Assembly (NCBI GenBank): GCA_964623265.1
Contig: CAZUTK010000079.1
Coordinates: 1 to 12,392, forward strand
Origin: CAZUTK01 sp964623265
GTDB taxonomy: Bacteria; Electryoneota; B3-LCP
DNA length: 12,392 nucleotides
Reading direction: 5' to 3'
A model generated the notes under the pieces. That model saw nothing but the letters and a program-made list of their open reading frames with translations, was not told where the DNA came from and made no database searches. Position numbers and translations under genes: made by a program. Of the stretch, positions 8,333 to 12,392 are shown piece after piece; within the stretch, counting starts at the first letter, position 1; every line of letters starts with the position of its first letter.

Positions 8333-8929
8333 TCAGAATCCGCCTTCCAGAAAGACGATGACGCGCAGCACGCCCCGCCCCTGATCCACATAGGTGGCTT
8401 CGGCACGCATTTCATCTTTCTGCAGGTGGATTTCTGACTGTTCGCGATAGCAGGTCCGGATCGCCTTCGCTTCCAGAGGGAACAACGCCCGCGGCGGATT
8501 CCAGCCGTCCGGCGCCAAGCGGGCGGTCACCTTCCCGTTGTCGCATATCGTCAACAAGCCTGGACGGAACTGGAGGCGCCGGCGCGCCAGCACTTCGTAG
8601 CTGGCGTGAGGGAACGAGTGCTTCAGTTCGGCGAGCGAAGCGCTCGCCCGCGGGCGGAATTGCGACGCCGGCAGCAGCAGTTCGGACGCCAGGAGGTTGG
8701 CTTCGCGTTCCTGTTCGCGTTCTTCGGATTCATCATATGGCAGATGCTTCGGATGCCCCAACTGCAGGTGAGCTGCTTCATGGCAGTAGGACCAGTGCGC
8801 TTGTTCCGGCGTGAGGTCTTGATTGATCACCGCGACGCCGTCCAACAGCAGCGCCTTGCAGCCGTCCGGAAGCGGGGCGAAACGGTAGGGGATGCCGAGG
8901 CGCAGGGATAATTCGTCCAGGAAGCTCAT
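8333..8929 (-). CDS. ImmA/IrrE-family metallopeptidase
   Basis: From the ATG at 8929 this is 198 residues. The zinc-peptidase motif HEAAH lies at residues 50-54 (H50, E51, H54) after a helix in TPEQAHWSYC. A second conserved block, EREANLLASELLLP (about 74-87), supplies the glutamate third ligand. This is the layout of COG2856 (ImmA/IrrE) proteins, which in several systems cleave a cognate XRE-family repressor. The 8929 start has GGAG 8 bases upstream. An earlier in-frame ATG at 8956 overlaps the preceding gene by 11 bp and has a poorly placed ribosome binding site. The C-terminal part (about 100-198) has no motif I recognise. Its neighbour upstream, an XRE regulator, is the obvious candidate substrate. 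Confidence 0.88.
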   Translation of the reverse strand: MSFLDELSLRLGIPYRFAPLPDGCKALLLDGVAVINQDLTPEQAHWSYCHEAAHLQLGHPKHLPYDESEEREQEREANLLASELLLPASQFRPRASASLAELKHSFPHASYEVLARRRLQFRPGLLTICDNGKVTARLAPDGWNPPRALFPLEAKAIRTCYREQSEIHLQKDEMRAEATYVDQGRGVLRVIVFLEGGF

Positions 8930-8945
8930 CGGACGCGCTCCGGAA

Positions 8946-9380
8946 TCAGGATTCATCCTGCCGTTCGGATCGCCGGCGCCGGTAATCCAGCAAGACTTCG
9001 ATGAAAAGATCCTTCGAGGGGCTGAAGCGGTTCAGGAAGCGGATGCTCTTCAAGAGGGCGATCTCGTCCGGCGTCGGATTCATCAACAGGCGGGTGCGTT
9101 CGTCTTCCAGAAATTCGCGCAAGCCCGGGTAGGTAACTTCGTCCGAACCGGTTTCGTACAGCGGCTGAGGTTCGTGCGCGGCGCGGGAATCCACGATCAA
9201 CGCGGAGATTGGCACATCGAGCGCGCGGGCGATCCGTTCCAGAATATCCAGAGTGGGGGAACTATGGCCGTTTTCCAGCTGAGAAAGATAGGTTCTGTTG
9301 ATGCCCGCAGCTTCCGCCAGTTCCTCCTGACTCAGCCGGGCGTCCTGACGGATCCGACGAATGTTGGCACCGACATTCAC
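8946..9380 (-). CDS. XRE-family helix-turn-helix regulator
   Basis: This 144-residue protein starts with GTG at 9380, preceded by GGGAGG 9 bases upstream. Residues about 5-62 form a Cro/C1-type helix-turn-helix: NIRRIRQDARLSQEELAEAA, then INRTYLSQLENG, then LDILERIARALDV, a close match to the family. The remaining 80 residues (about 65-144) are charged, with a likely helical LREFLEDERTRLLM segment and a basic RRRRSERQDES tail. They may dimerise or hold the site cut by the adjacent peptidase. Gene order regulator-peptidase, with overlap or a 16-bp gap depending on the peptidase start, matches ImmR/ImmA-like pairs. A 9-bp palindrome at its own transcription start (9405-9413) suggests autoregulation. 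Confidence 0.92.
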   Translation of the reverse strand: MNVGANIRRIRQDARLSQEELAEAAGINRTYLSQLENGHSSPTLDILERIARALDVPISALIVDSRAAHEPQPLYETGSDEVTYPGLREFLEDERTRLLMNPTPDEIALLKSIRFLNRFSPSKDLFIEVLLDYRRRRSERQDES

Positions 9381-9404
9381 AGCGGATATCCTCCCGATAA
9401 AAGA

Positions 9405-9413
9405 CGATCATCG
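9405..9413. promoter_or_regulatory. Candidate operator palindrome at the regulator's start site
   Basis: CGATCATCG is a perfect 4+1+4 palindrome lying 4 bp beyond the -10 box of the regulator gene, where a bound repressor would block initiation. A looser flanking pair, CCGAT (9394-9398) and ATCGG (9410-9414), overlaps it. No second copy was seen near the divergent promoter, so this is inference from position and symmetry. Confidence 0.4.
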
Positions 9414-9417
9414 GAAT

Positions 9418-9446
9418 AATATAAGCAACAGATTCGCATTTGTCAA
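9418..9446 (-). promoter_or_regulatory. Sigma70-type promoter of the regulator/peptidase operon
   Basis: On the minus strand, consensus TTGACA (9446-9441) and TATATT (9423-9418) are separated by 17 bases. Predicted transcription start is near 9411, about 31 nt before the GTG. This may also be the promoter for metE and the fused transferase/reductase, since no other good promoter was seen between them. Confidence 0.82.
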
Positions 9447-9476
9447 GGGGATTCCGCAAAAAATATGAAAAAAGTG

Positions 9477-9506
9477 TTGACAGAAAAGGACTGAATGTTG
9501 TAAATT
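9477..9506 (+). promoter_or_regulatory. Probable divergent promoter for the Cys-rich small protein
   Basis: TTGACA (9477-9482) is a consensus -35 box. The -10 box is less clear: TAAATT (9501-9506) at 18-bp spacing, with TATAAA at 9506-9511 too far away. An imperfect inverted repeat, TTGTAAAT (9498-9505) and ATTTGCAA (9525-9532), spans the -10 and likely start region and could be an operator. The -35 boxes of the two divergent promoters are 30 bp apart. Confidence 0.55.
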
Positions 9507-9548
9507 ATAAATAGTATGTTGTTTATTTGCAATACATCGAGGAACGTT

Positions 9549-9794
9549 ATGCCGAAAGCGGTGCATTCAAAAGCCGGCGGGGGATGGACGCCCTGCTGCC
9601 TGCCTCTGTCCGAGTGGAAGATCTGCTACGATAATGGATGCTATCTCAATTACCGCTGTCCGGTATACCGCGGCTGCCGGCCGAATCCCGAGCGGGATTA
9701 TCTCCCGCTTCCCGCCGTGTTCGTCCTCATCGAACCGTTCGAAGCCTTCCCGATCTCCTTTCATGTGCCTGGTCCCGATTGGGGCGAAGAGTGA
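9549..9794 (+). CDS. Small cysteine-rich protein of unknown function
   Basis: From ATG 9549 this is 81 residues. That start has GAGGA (9539-9543) 5 bases upstream, whereas an in-frame ATG at 9516 lies too close to the promoter and lacks a ribosome binding site. Six cysteines (C16, C17, C26, C31, C37, C43) fall within 28 residues, spaced CC-x8-C-x4-C-x5-C-x5-C, with several Tyr and Trp. The C-terminal half has no cysteine and is rich in Pro and Phe (PLPAVFVLIEPFEAFPI). I recognise no family. The cysteines might bind a metal or form disulfides; there is no signal peptide, which makes metal binding or a cytoplasmic role somewhat more likely. It is divergent from the XRE/ImmA pair and may be controlled by it. 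It could be a spurious frame, but the promoter and ribosome binding site argue otherwise. Confidence 0.6.
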   Translation: MPKAVHSKAGGGWTPCCLPLSEWKICYDNGCYLNYRCPVYRGCRPNPERDYLPLPAVFVLIEPFEAFPISFHVPGPDWGEE

Positions 9795-9873
9795 GAGAAC
9801 CGAAACGAGCTTGCTGTGCAACGTCTTTTAGAGTTGAGACGAAGCGGGAAATCCGATTCCGCCGGAGACGGGC

Positions 9874-9914
9874 AAATAAAAGCCCCATTACCTTGGGGGG
9901 AACGGCAATGGGGC
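9874..9914 (-). terminator. Intrinsic terminator of the candidate sRNA
   Basis: An 8-bp perfect outer stem (GCCCCATT 9914-9907 with AATGGGGC 9889-9882) is followed directly by TTTTATTT on the minus strand. It doubles as the second C6-loop hairpin. On the plus strand the stem is followed by GAAACC, so it is not a plus-strand terminator. Confidence 0.8.
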
Positions 9915-9964
9915 GAAACCGCCAACCCCTGGGGGGAAGGGTTGACGCTGCACATTGAGTACAC
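9874..9964 (-). ncRNA. Candidate small RNA with two C6-loop hairpins
   Basis: An independent transcription unit of about 91 nt is predicted. After a short 5' segment, hairpin 1 (9944-9923) pairs CAACCCUU with AGGGGUUG around a loop of exactly CCCCCC. Hairpin 2 (9914-9882) pairs GCCCCAUU with AAUGGGGC, continues inward through G-U, CC/GG, a bulged G and UU/AA, and again ends in a CCCCCC loop. The second hairpin is followed by TTTTATTT (9881-9874), making it an intrinsic terminator. The U-G pair in stem 1 and the G-U pair in stem 2 become C-A mismatches on the plus strand, so folding favours the minus transcript. C-rich unpaired loops are known in regulatory RNAs that bind G-rich ribosome binding sites. 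I do not recognise a named family. Targets and any chaperone are unknown. Confidence 0.75.
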
Positions 9965-9970
9965 GGCGGT

Positions 9971-9999
9971 AATATAACATATAAAAGCGGATAAGTCAA
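9971..9999 (-). promoter_or_regulatory. Extended -10 sigma70-type promoter of the candidate sRNA
   Basis: On the minus strand, TTGACT (9999-9994) and TATATT (9976-9971) have 17-bp spacing, with TG one base before the -10 box (an extended -10). Predicted start is near 9964. The -35 and -10 boxes each match consensus at five of six positions. Confidence 0.82.
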
Positions 10000-10166
10000 G
10001 CGAATTGTGAAAAAAATTAAAATTATTATTTCGATATTTTTCAGTTAGTTATGCAATTTTCGCGCTTCGTGACGCTCGTCACACTGGAGGATGGACGAAA
10101 TATTTTCGCAGAATGTTGATCGCTTTTTGAGGATTTTACAGGCGCAAATCAACTTCGGGAGGTACA

Positions 10167-10550
10167 ATGGAAAGACCGGCGAATGGGGATCTGCTGCGCG
10201 CCATCGCGCGCGGAGAGGTGGATCTGGATCGGATCACGGAAGCGATTCGCTCCACGGATCTGGTGATCCGCGCGTATCAGCGGGACATCGAGTCGCTGCG
10301 CGGCGAGGTGGAAGCGCTGCAGTCCAGCTACCAGCAGGAGAAGAGCGCCGCAGATGAACTGGCGCAAAGGCTCGCCGCGGTGCACGCCGAGAACCGGCTG
10401 GCGAAAAACGTCTTTCGAACGGAGATCGAGGGGAGGCGCGCCTTCCTTGGGATCCCGTCTTCTCTGGATCTGGAAGCCCTGGATATGGAAGGGCTGATCG
10501 CGGAGCGGGAGAAGATGCAGAAGCGGCTTCAACAGGGATCCACACCATGA
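10167..10550 (+). CDS. Short coiled-coil protein, unknown function
   Basis: This 127-residue protein is preceded by GGGAGG ending 4 bases before the ATG, so the start is secure. Residues about 17-80 (from DLDRITEAIRSTDLVIRA through EVEALQSSY to LAQRLAAVHAENR) read as a long amphipathic helix with heptad-like hydrophobic spacing. A short linker with a GIPSSLDLEAL segment follows, then a final helix, AEREKMQKRLQQ. There is no signal peptide, membrane segment or catalytic motif. It is probably a cytoplasmic structural or adaptor protein that self-associates. The downstream gene is separated by a repeat-filled gap, so an operon is not obvious. I do not recognise a family. Confidence 0.72.
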   Translation: MERPANGDLLRAIARGEVDLDRITEAIRSTDLVIRAYQRDIESLRGEVEALQSSYQQEKSAADELAQRLAAVHAENRLAKNVFRTEIEGRRAFLGIPSSLDLEALDMEGLIAEREKMQKRLQQGSTP

Positions 10551-10566
10551 AGGGGGTGGAGGGGCG

Positions 10567-10707
10567 CCCAACGCTGAAGCTCTGGGCTATTATCCTGCTG
10601 CGCAGCAGCCACTTCGTGGCGTCCCGGCGGACGCGCAGCGCTTTGCTCCGCATCCCTGATTGCGAGTGAAGAGCGAATAGCCCAGCCGGTCTGCGCAGCA
10701 GCCGCTT
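10567..10707. repeat. Hairpin-rich dispersed repeat, copy 1
   Basis: The first 45 bp (10567-10611) match 12348-12392 with three mismatches. The element also holds a perfect 10-bp inverted repeat (CTGGGCTATT 10582-10591 and AATAGCCCAG 10676-10685) and a 14-bp palindrome, CTGCTGCGCAGCAG (10595-10608). It further carries a hairpin GCGTCC-CGGC-GGACGC (10619-10634) and a 17-bp direct repeat with one mismatch (10598-10614 and 10691-10707). It fills almost the whole gap between the coiled-coil and M15-like genes. It is probably a non-coding dispersed element; frames through it on the minus strand are not credible genes. Confidence 0.8.
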
Positions 10708-10722
10708 CAAGCCAAGATAGGA

Positions 10723-11205
10723 ATGAACCTTCAAACGAACCGACGATATCATCGCTCCGCTGTCACCACCTCCACTATGCCTCTCATCCAGTTTAAAACG
10801 CAGCGCCTGCGCGCAGAATGGGAATCCGGAGTTGCGGACGAGCGTCTGCTCAACATCCTGCGCATCGTGGCTTTGAAGTTCGACGGCTTGCGCCTCACCT
10901 GCCTGCTGCGCACGGAGGAGGAGAACGCCGCCTTACCGGACTCCTCGCCGCATTCTCTGCATCAGCTCGACCCCGAGACGCGGAAATGCCGCGCCGCGGA
11001 CTTCAACCCGCGGGTCGGCGCGCCGGATGAACCAGCAAGCGCGGCATGGCGCGAAGCCGTGAACCGATACGTCGAGAGGCATATCCGCGGAGTCCGCTGC
11101 GTGACGCGGGACCACGGGACGGCTCCCCATGTGCACCTGGAAATCCGCGCCGAAGTGATTCTATTGGAATCATCATCCCGCAGTGGCGACTTCGCAGGGA
11201 AGTAA
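10723..11205 (+). CDS. Small M15-like metallopeptidase candidate
   Basis: The protein is 160 residues from ATG 10723, or 142 from ATG 10777. Neither start has a well-spaced ribosome binding site (AGGA directly abuts the first), so the start is uncertain. The conserved-looking part begins near PLIQFKTQRLRAEW. Possible zinc ligands are H77 or H80 in SSPHSLHQLD, D93 in RAADFNP, and H136/H138 in APHVHLEI. This H...D...HxH order is seen in M15 DD-carboxypeptidase and phage endolysin-type L,D-peptidases. The spacing between the first His and Asp (13-16 residues) is longer than the usual HxxxxxxD. If correct it would cut peptidoglycan peptides, yet it has no signal peptide, as in phage-type enzymes. 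A hypothetical protein of another kind remains possible. Confidence 0.6.
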   Translation: MNLQTNRRYHRSAVTTSTMPLIQFKTQRLRAEWESGVADERLLNILRIVALKFDGLRLTCLLRTEEENAALPDSSPHSLHQLDPETRKCRAADFNPRVGAPDEPASAAWREAVNRYVERHIRGVRCVTRDHGTAPHVHLEIRAEVILLESSSRSGDFAGK

Positions 11206-11270
11206 GAAACGTTTCGAACTTCCGCAAGTATAAAGAAAAAGTTCAATTGGCTGTTTCGTGGGAGGTTACC

Positions 11271-12239
11271 ATGCCCACCGGAATCAAAACCGCTCTGGTG
11301 CTCTCCGGCGGTTCCATGAAGGGGACGTTCCAGGCGGGAGCCATTCGGGAACTGCTGATCCGCGGATTGCAGCCGGACGCCGTTTACGGTATCTCCGTCG
11401 GCGCCTTGAACGGAGCCTATCTGGCGAACGCCTCCGGCGAAGCCGCGCGCAGGGGGGTGCGGCCGGACTGGCGGACCATCGGGCAATCTCTGTGGGATTT
11501 CTGGGTACGAAACGTTCGGACACCGCGGGACATCGTGCGCCGCCGCAGCACATTGCATCTCGCCTACGCGTTCCTGTTCAAGAAATTCAACGGCTTGACG
11601 GACACAAAGCCGCTGCACGATCTGGTGCGCCGCACGATATCGGAGGAGAATCTGCGGGCGGCGCCGCTGATTTTCAAGGTGGGCTGCGTCAATATGGGCA
11701 GCGGCGAACTGCTGGTGGAAGACATAACGAAGCCGGATGCCCGCGGCGGAGGGATGATTGAATACATCTTAGCCAGCGCCGCGATTCCGATCGTTATGCC
11801 GCTGGTGAAAATGGAAGGACAGTCGCCGAGCGGCGGTCCCGCCTGGCTGACGGACGGCGGCGTGCGCGATGTCGCGCTGATCGGCAAAGCCATAGACGAC
11901 GGCGCCGACCGCATCATCTGCATCCTGTGCCAGACGGAACACGTCTCCACCGTTTCGTACGACTTTGGAAATCTGATTCAGTACGCGGAACGGTTGATGG
12001 AAATCATCGTCAACGAGACGGTCAACAACGATCTGGAGACGGCTCTGCGTCTGAACGCTCTGCTGCCATCGGATGGATCGCCGATGAAAGAGGGACCGCT
12101 GGCGGGCAAGCGTCGCGTGGAAATCGGAATCATCCGCCCTCAGCGGGAACCCGCCATCGGCTTGGAGACATTCGCCGCGGATGATGTGTTGCGCTGTCTG
12201 GAGATGGGGCGGGACGCCGCTCGGGAGATGCGCGTTTGA
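11271..12239 (+). CDS. Patatin-like phospholipase
   Basis: This 322-residue protein starts at ATG 11271, 5 bases after GGGAGG (11260-11265); the longer open frame from 11046 overlaps the preceding gene and has no patatin features there. The oxyanion-hole loop is LSGGSMKGTFQAGA (11-24), the nucleophile is Ser42 in GISVG, and the catalytic Asp195 is in the DGG motif of LTDGGVRD. ASAAIPIVMPLV (168-179) is the usual block between them. Patatins are Ser-Asp dyad lipid acyl hydrolases acting on phospholipids or related esters. There is no signal peptide or transmembrane segment, so it is probably cytoplasmic or peripheral at the inner membrane. The 65-bp gap upstream suggests it may be transcribed with the M15-like gene. 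A role as a defence effector is not supported by its neighbours. Confidence 0.92.
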   Translation: MPTGIKTALVLSGGSMKGTFQAGAIRELLIRGLQPDAVYGISVGALNGAYLANASGEAARRGVRPDWRTIGQSLWDFWVRNVRTPRDIVRRRSTLHLAYAFLFKKFNGLTDTKPLHDLVRRTISEENLRAAPLIFKVGCVNMGSGELLVEDITKPDARGGGMIEYILASAAIPIVMPLVKMEGQSPSGGPAWLTDGGVRDVALIGKAIDDGADRIICILCQTEHVSTVSYDFGNLIQYAERLMEIIVNETVNNDLETALRLNALLPSDGSPMKEGPLAGKRRVEIGIIRPQREPAIGLETFAADDVLRCLEMGRDAAREMRV

Positions 12240-12270
12240 ACAGCGGAAACCCGTTCGTTCGATCTCAGGC

Positions 12271-12295
12271 GTAGGTCGGATTCGCTGAATCCGAC
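12271..12295. repeat. REP-like element (GTAG plus hairpin)
   Basis: GTAG (12271-12274) is followed immediately by a perfect 9-bp stem, GTCGGATTC (12275-12283) and GAATCCGAC (12287-12295), with a 3-nt loop, GCT. A GTAG tetranucleotide next to a hairpin is the hallmark of REP elements mobilised by RAYT transposases. It could also act as a transcript-end stabiliser after the patatin gene. No RAYT gene is in this window. Confidence 0.65.
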
Positions 12296-12347
12296 AACAT
12301 TAGCTCTTGCGTCTGGTCTCAGGCAAATCCTTGACCGAATGCAAATA

Positions 12348-12392
12348 CCCAGCGCTGAAGCTCTGGGCTATTATCCGGCTACGCAGCAGCCA
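12348..12392. repeat. Hairpin-rich dispersed repeat, copy 2 (cut by window end)
   Basis: These 45 bp match 10567-10611 with three mismatches in the same orientation. The start, CCCAG (12348-12352) with CTGGG (12362-12366), can form a small hairpin that is imperfect in copy 1. The window ends inside the copy, so its full length is unknown. Confidence 0.8.

Larger units (their letters stand above)
9795..10166. other. Intergenic region holding an sRNA gene and an AT-rich segment
   Basis: Positions 9795-9873 carry short stem candidates (CGTCT...AGACG and GCGG...TTCCGC) with no clear function. 9874-9999 is the sRNA gene and its promoter. 10000-10060 is strongly A+T-rich, unlike the surrounding DNA, and could hold a promoter for the coiled-coil gene, but I could not pick a convincing -35/-10 pair. 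A small hairpin, GTGAC-GCTC-GTCAC, lies at 10069-10082. Confidence 0.6.

Noticed and set aside
6238..8361. Long open frame on the plus strand opposite metE (707 codons)
   Set aside because: It is antisense to the conserved metE frame, a common artefact in GC-rich DNA, and its translation has no recognisable motif.
8191..8415. A 75-residue N-terminal extension of MetE
   Set aside because: The family N-terminus (AKAANLGFPRLG) starts at GTG 8190 with AAGGAG upstream, and the extension overlaps the ImmA-like gene in another frame.
9882..9941. A G-quadruplex from the plus-strand G-runs
   Set aside because: The runs are separated by long, uneven loops and are better explained as the complement of the C6-loop hairpins.
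9877..9970. A retron msr-msd or a plus-strand riboswitch made from the two hairpins
   Set aside because: No reverse transcriptase gene is nearby. Both stems lose pairs on the plus strand, and the promoter and U-tail both point to a minus-strand sRNA.
10091..10357. An 88-codon frame starting upstream of the coiled-coil gene
   Set aside because: It overlaps the coiled-coil gene in another frame, its ribosome binding site abuts the ATG, and its C-terminal half is low-complexity Gly/Arg/Ser sequence.
10234..10752. A 172-codon minus-strand frame spanning the repeat
   Set aside because: It crosses the hairpin-rich repeat and runs antisense to the coiled-coil gene. Its Arg/Ser/Pro-rich translation looks like a shadow frame.
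11046..11270. A 75-residue N-terminal extension of the patatin-like protein
   Set aside because: It overlaps the M15-like gene, has no ribosome binding site, and the patatin motifs begin right after ATG 11271.
11271..12239. A CBASS-type defence system with the patatin as effector
   Set aside because: No nucleotide cyclase (CD-NTase) or other defence partner is seen in the window, and stand-alone patatins are common.
1..12392. tRNA, rRNA or CRISPR arrays
   Set aside because: I saw no cloverleaf-like segments with a TTC box, no rRNA signatures and no regularly spaced repeats.

Overview
This is a GC-rich bacterial chromosomal window whose genes sit in blocks on both strands. It holds ten protein genes I would annotate, one strong candidate small RNA gene, and two kinds of dispersed repeat. 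The best taxonomic clue is the secreted protein at 2171-3904. It ends in a fibronectin-like module followed by a C-terminal sorting domain with the NPFNPTT motif, typical of type IX secretion substrates in the Fibrobacteres-Chlorobi-Bacteroidetes (FCB) group and related candidate phyla (KSB1, Zixibacteria, Calditrichota, Cloacimonetes and similar). I would call it an uncultivated FCB-group bacterium; the phylum cannot be fixed from this window.

Left part, plus strand (1-3950). A small two-helix membrane protein (121-522) lies 13 bp upstream of gltX, glutamyl-tRNA synthetase (536-1975). A strong sigma70-type promoter (2078-2106) then drives a secreted papain/C39-like cysteine peptidase (2171-3904). 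A textbook terminator (3926-3950) closes this block and doubles as the boundary to the convergent methionine genes.

Middle part, minus strand (3949-9446). Read 5' to 3', a sigma70-type promoter (9446-9418) drives an XRE-family repressor-like gene and an ImmA/IrrE metallopeptidase gene. After a 142-bp gap come metE (cobalamin-independent methionine synthase) and, 3 bp further, a fused homocysteine S-methyltransferase/methylenetetrahydrofolate reductase (YitJ type). The last two make a compact methionine module: the reductase half makes 5-methyl-tetrahydrofolate, which MetE uses to methylate homocysteine. The regulator/peptidase pair resembles the ImmR/ImmA-type switches of mobile elements. It is divergent from a small gene for a protein with six cysteines (9549-9794).

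The most interesting object is at about 9964-9874 on the minus strand. An extended -10 sigma70-type promoter is followed by two consecutive hairpins, each showing exactly six cytosines in its apical loop; the second is an intrinsic terminator with a U-rich tail. G-U wobble pairs complete both stems only on the minus strand, which supports a transcribed RNA of about 90 nt. I read it as a C-rich-loop regulatory sRNA, possibly targeting G-rich mRNA sites.

Right part, plus strand (10167-12392). A short coiled-coil protein, a small M15-like metallopeptidase candidate and a patatin-like phospholipase are interspersed with repeats. A hairpin-rich repeat at 10567-10707 has a second partial copy running off the window end (12348-12392), and a REP-like GTAG-plus-hairpin element lies at 12271-12295. 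Repeats, the ImmA-type pair and short unrecognised genes make 8.3-12.4 kb the accessory-looking part of the window.
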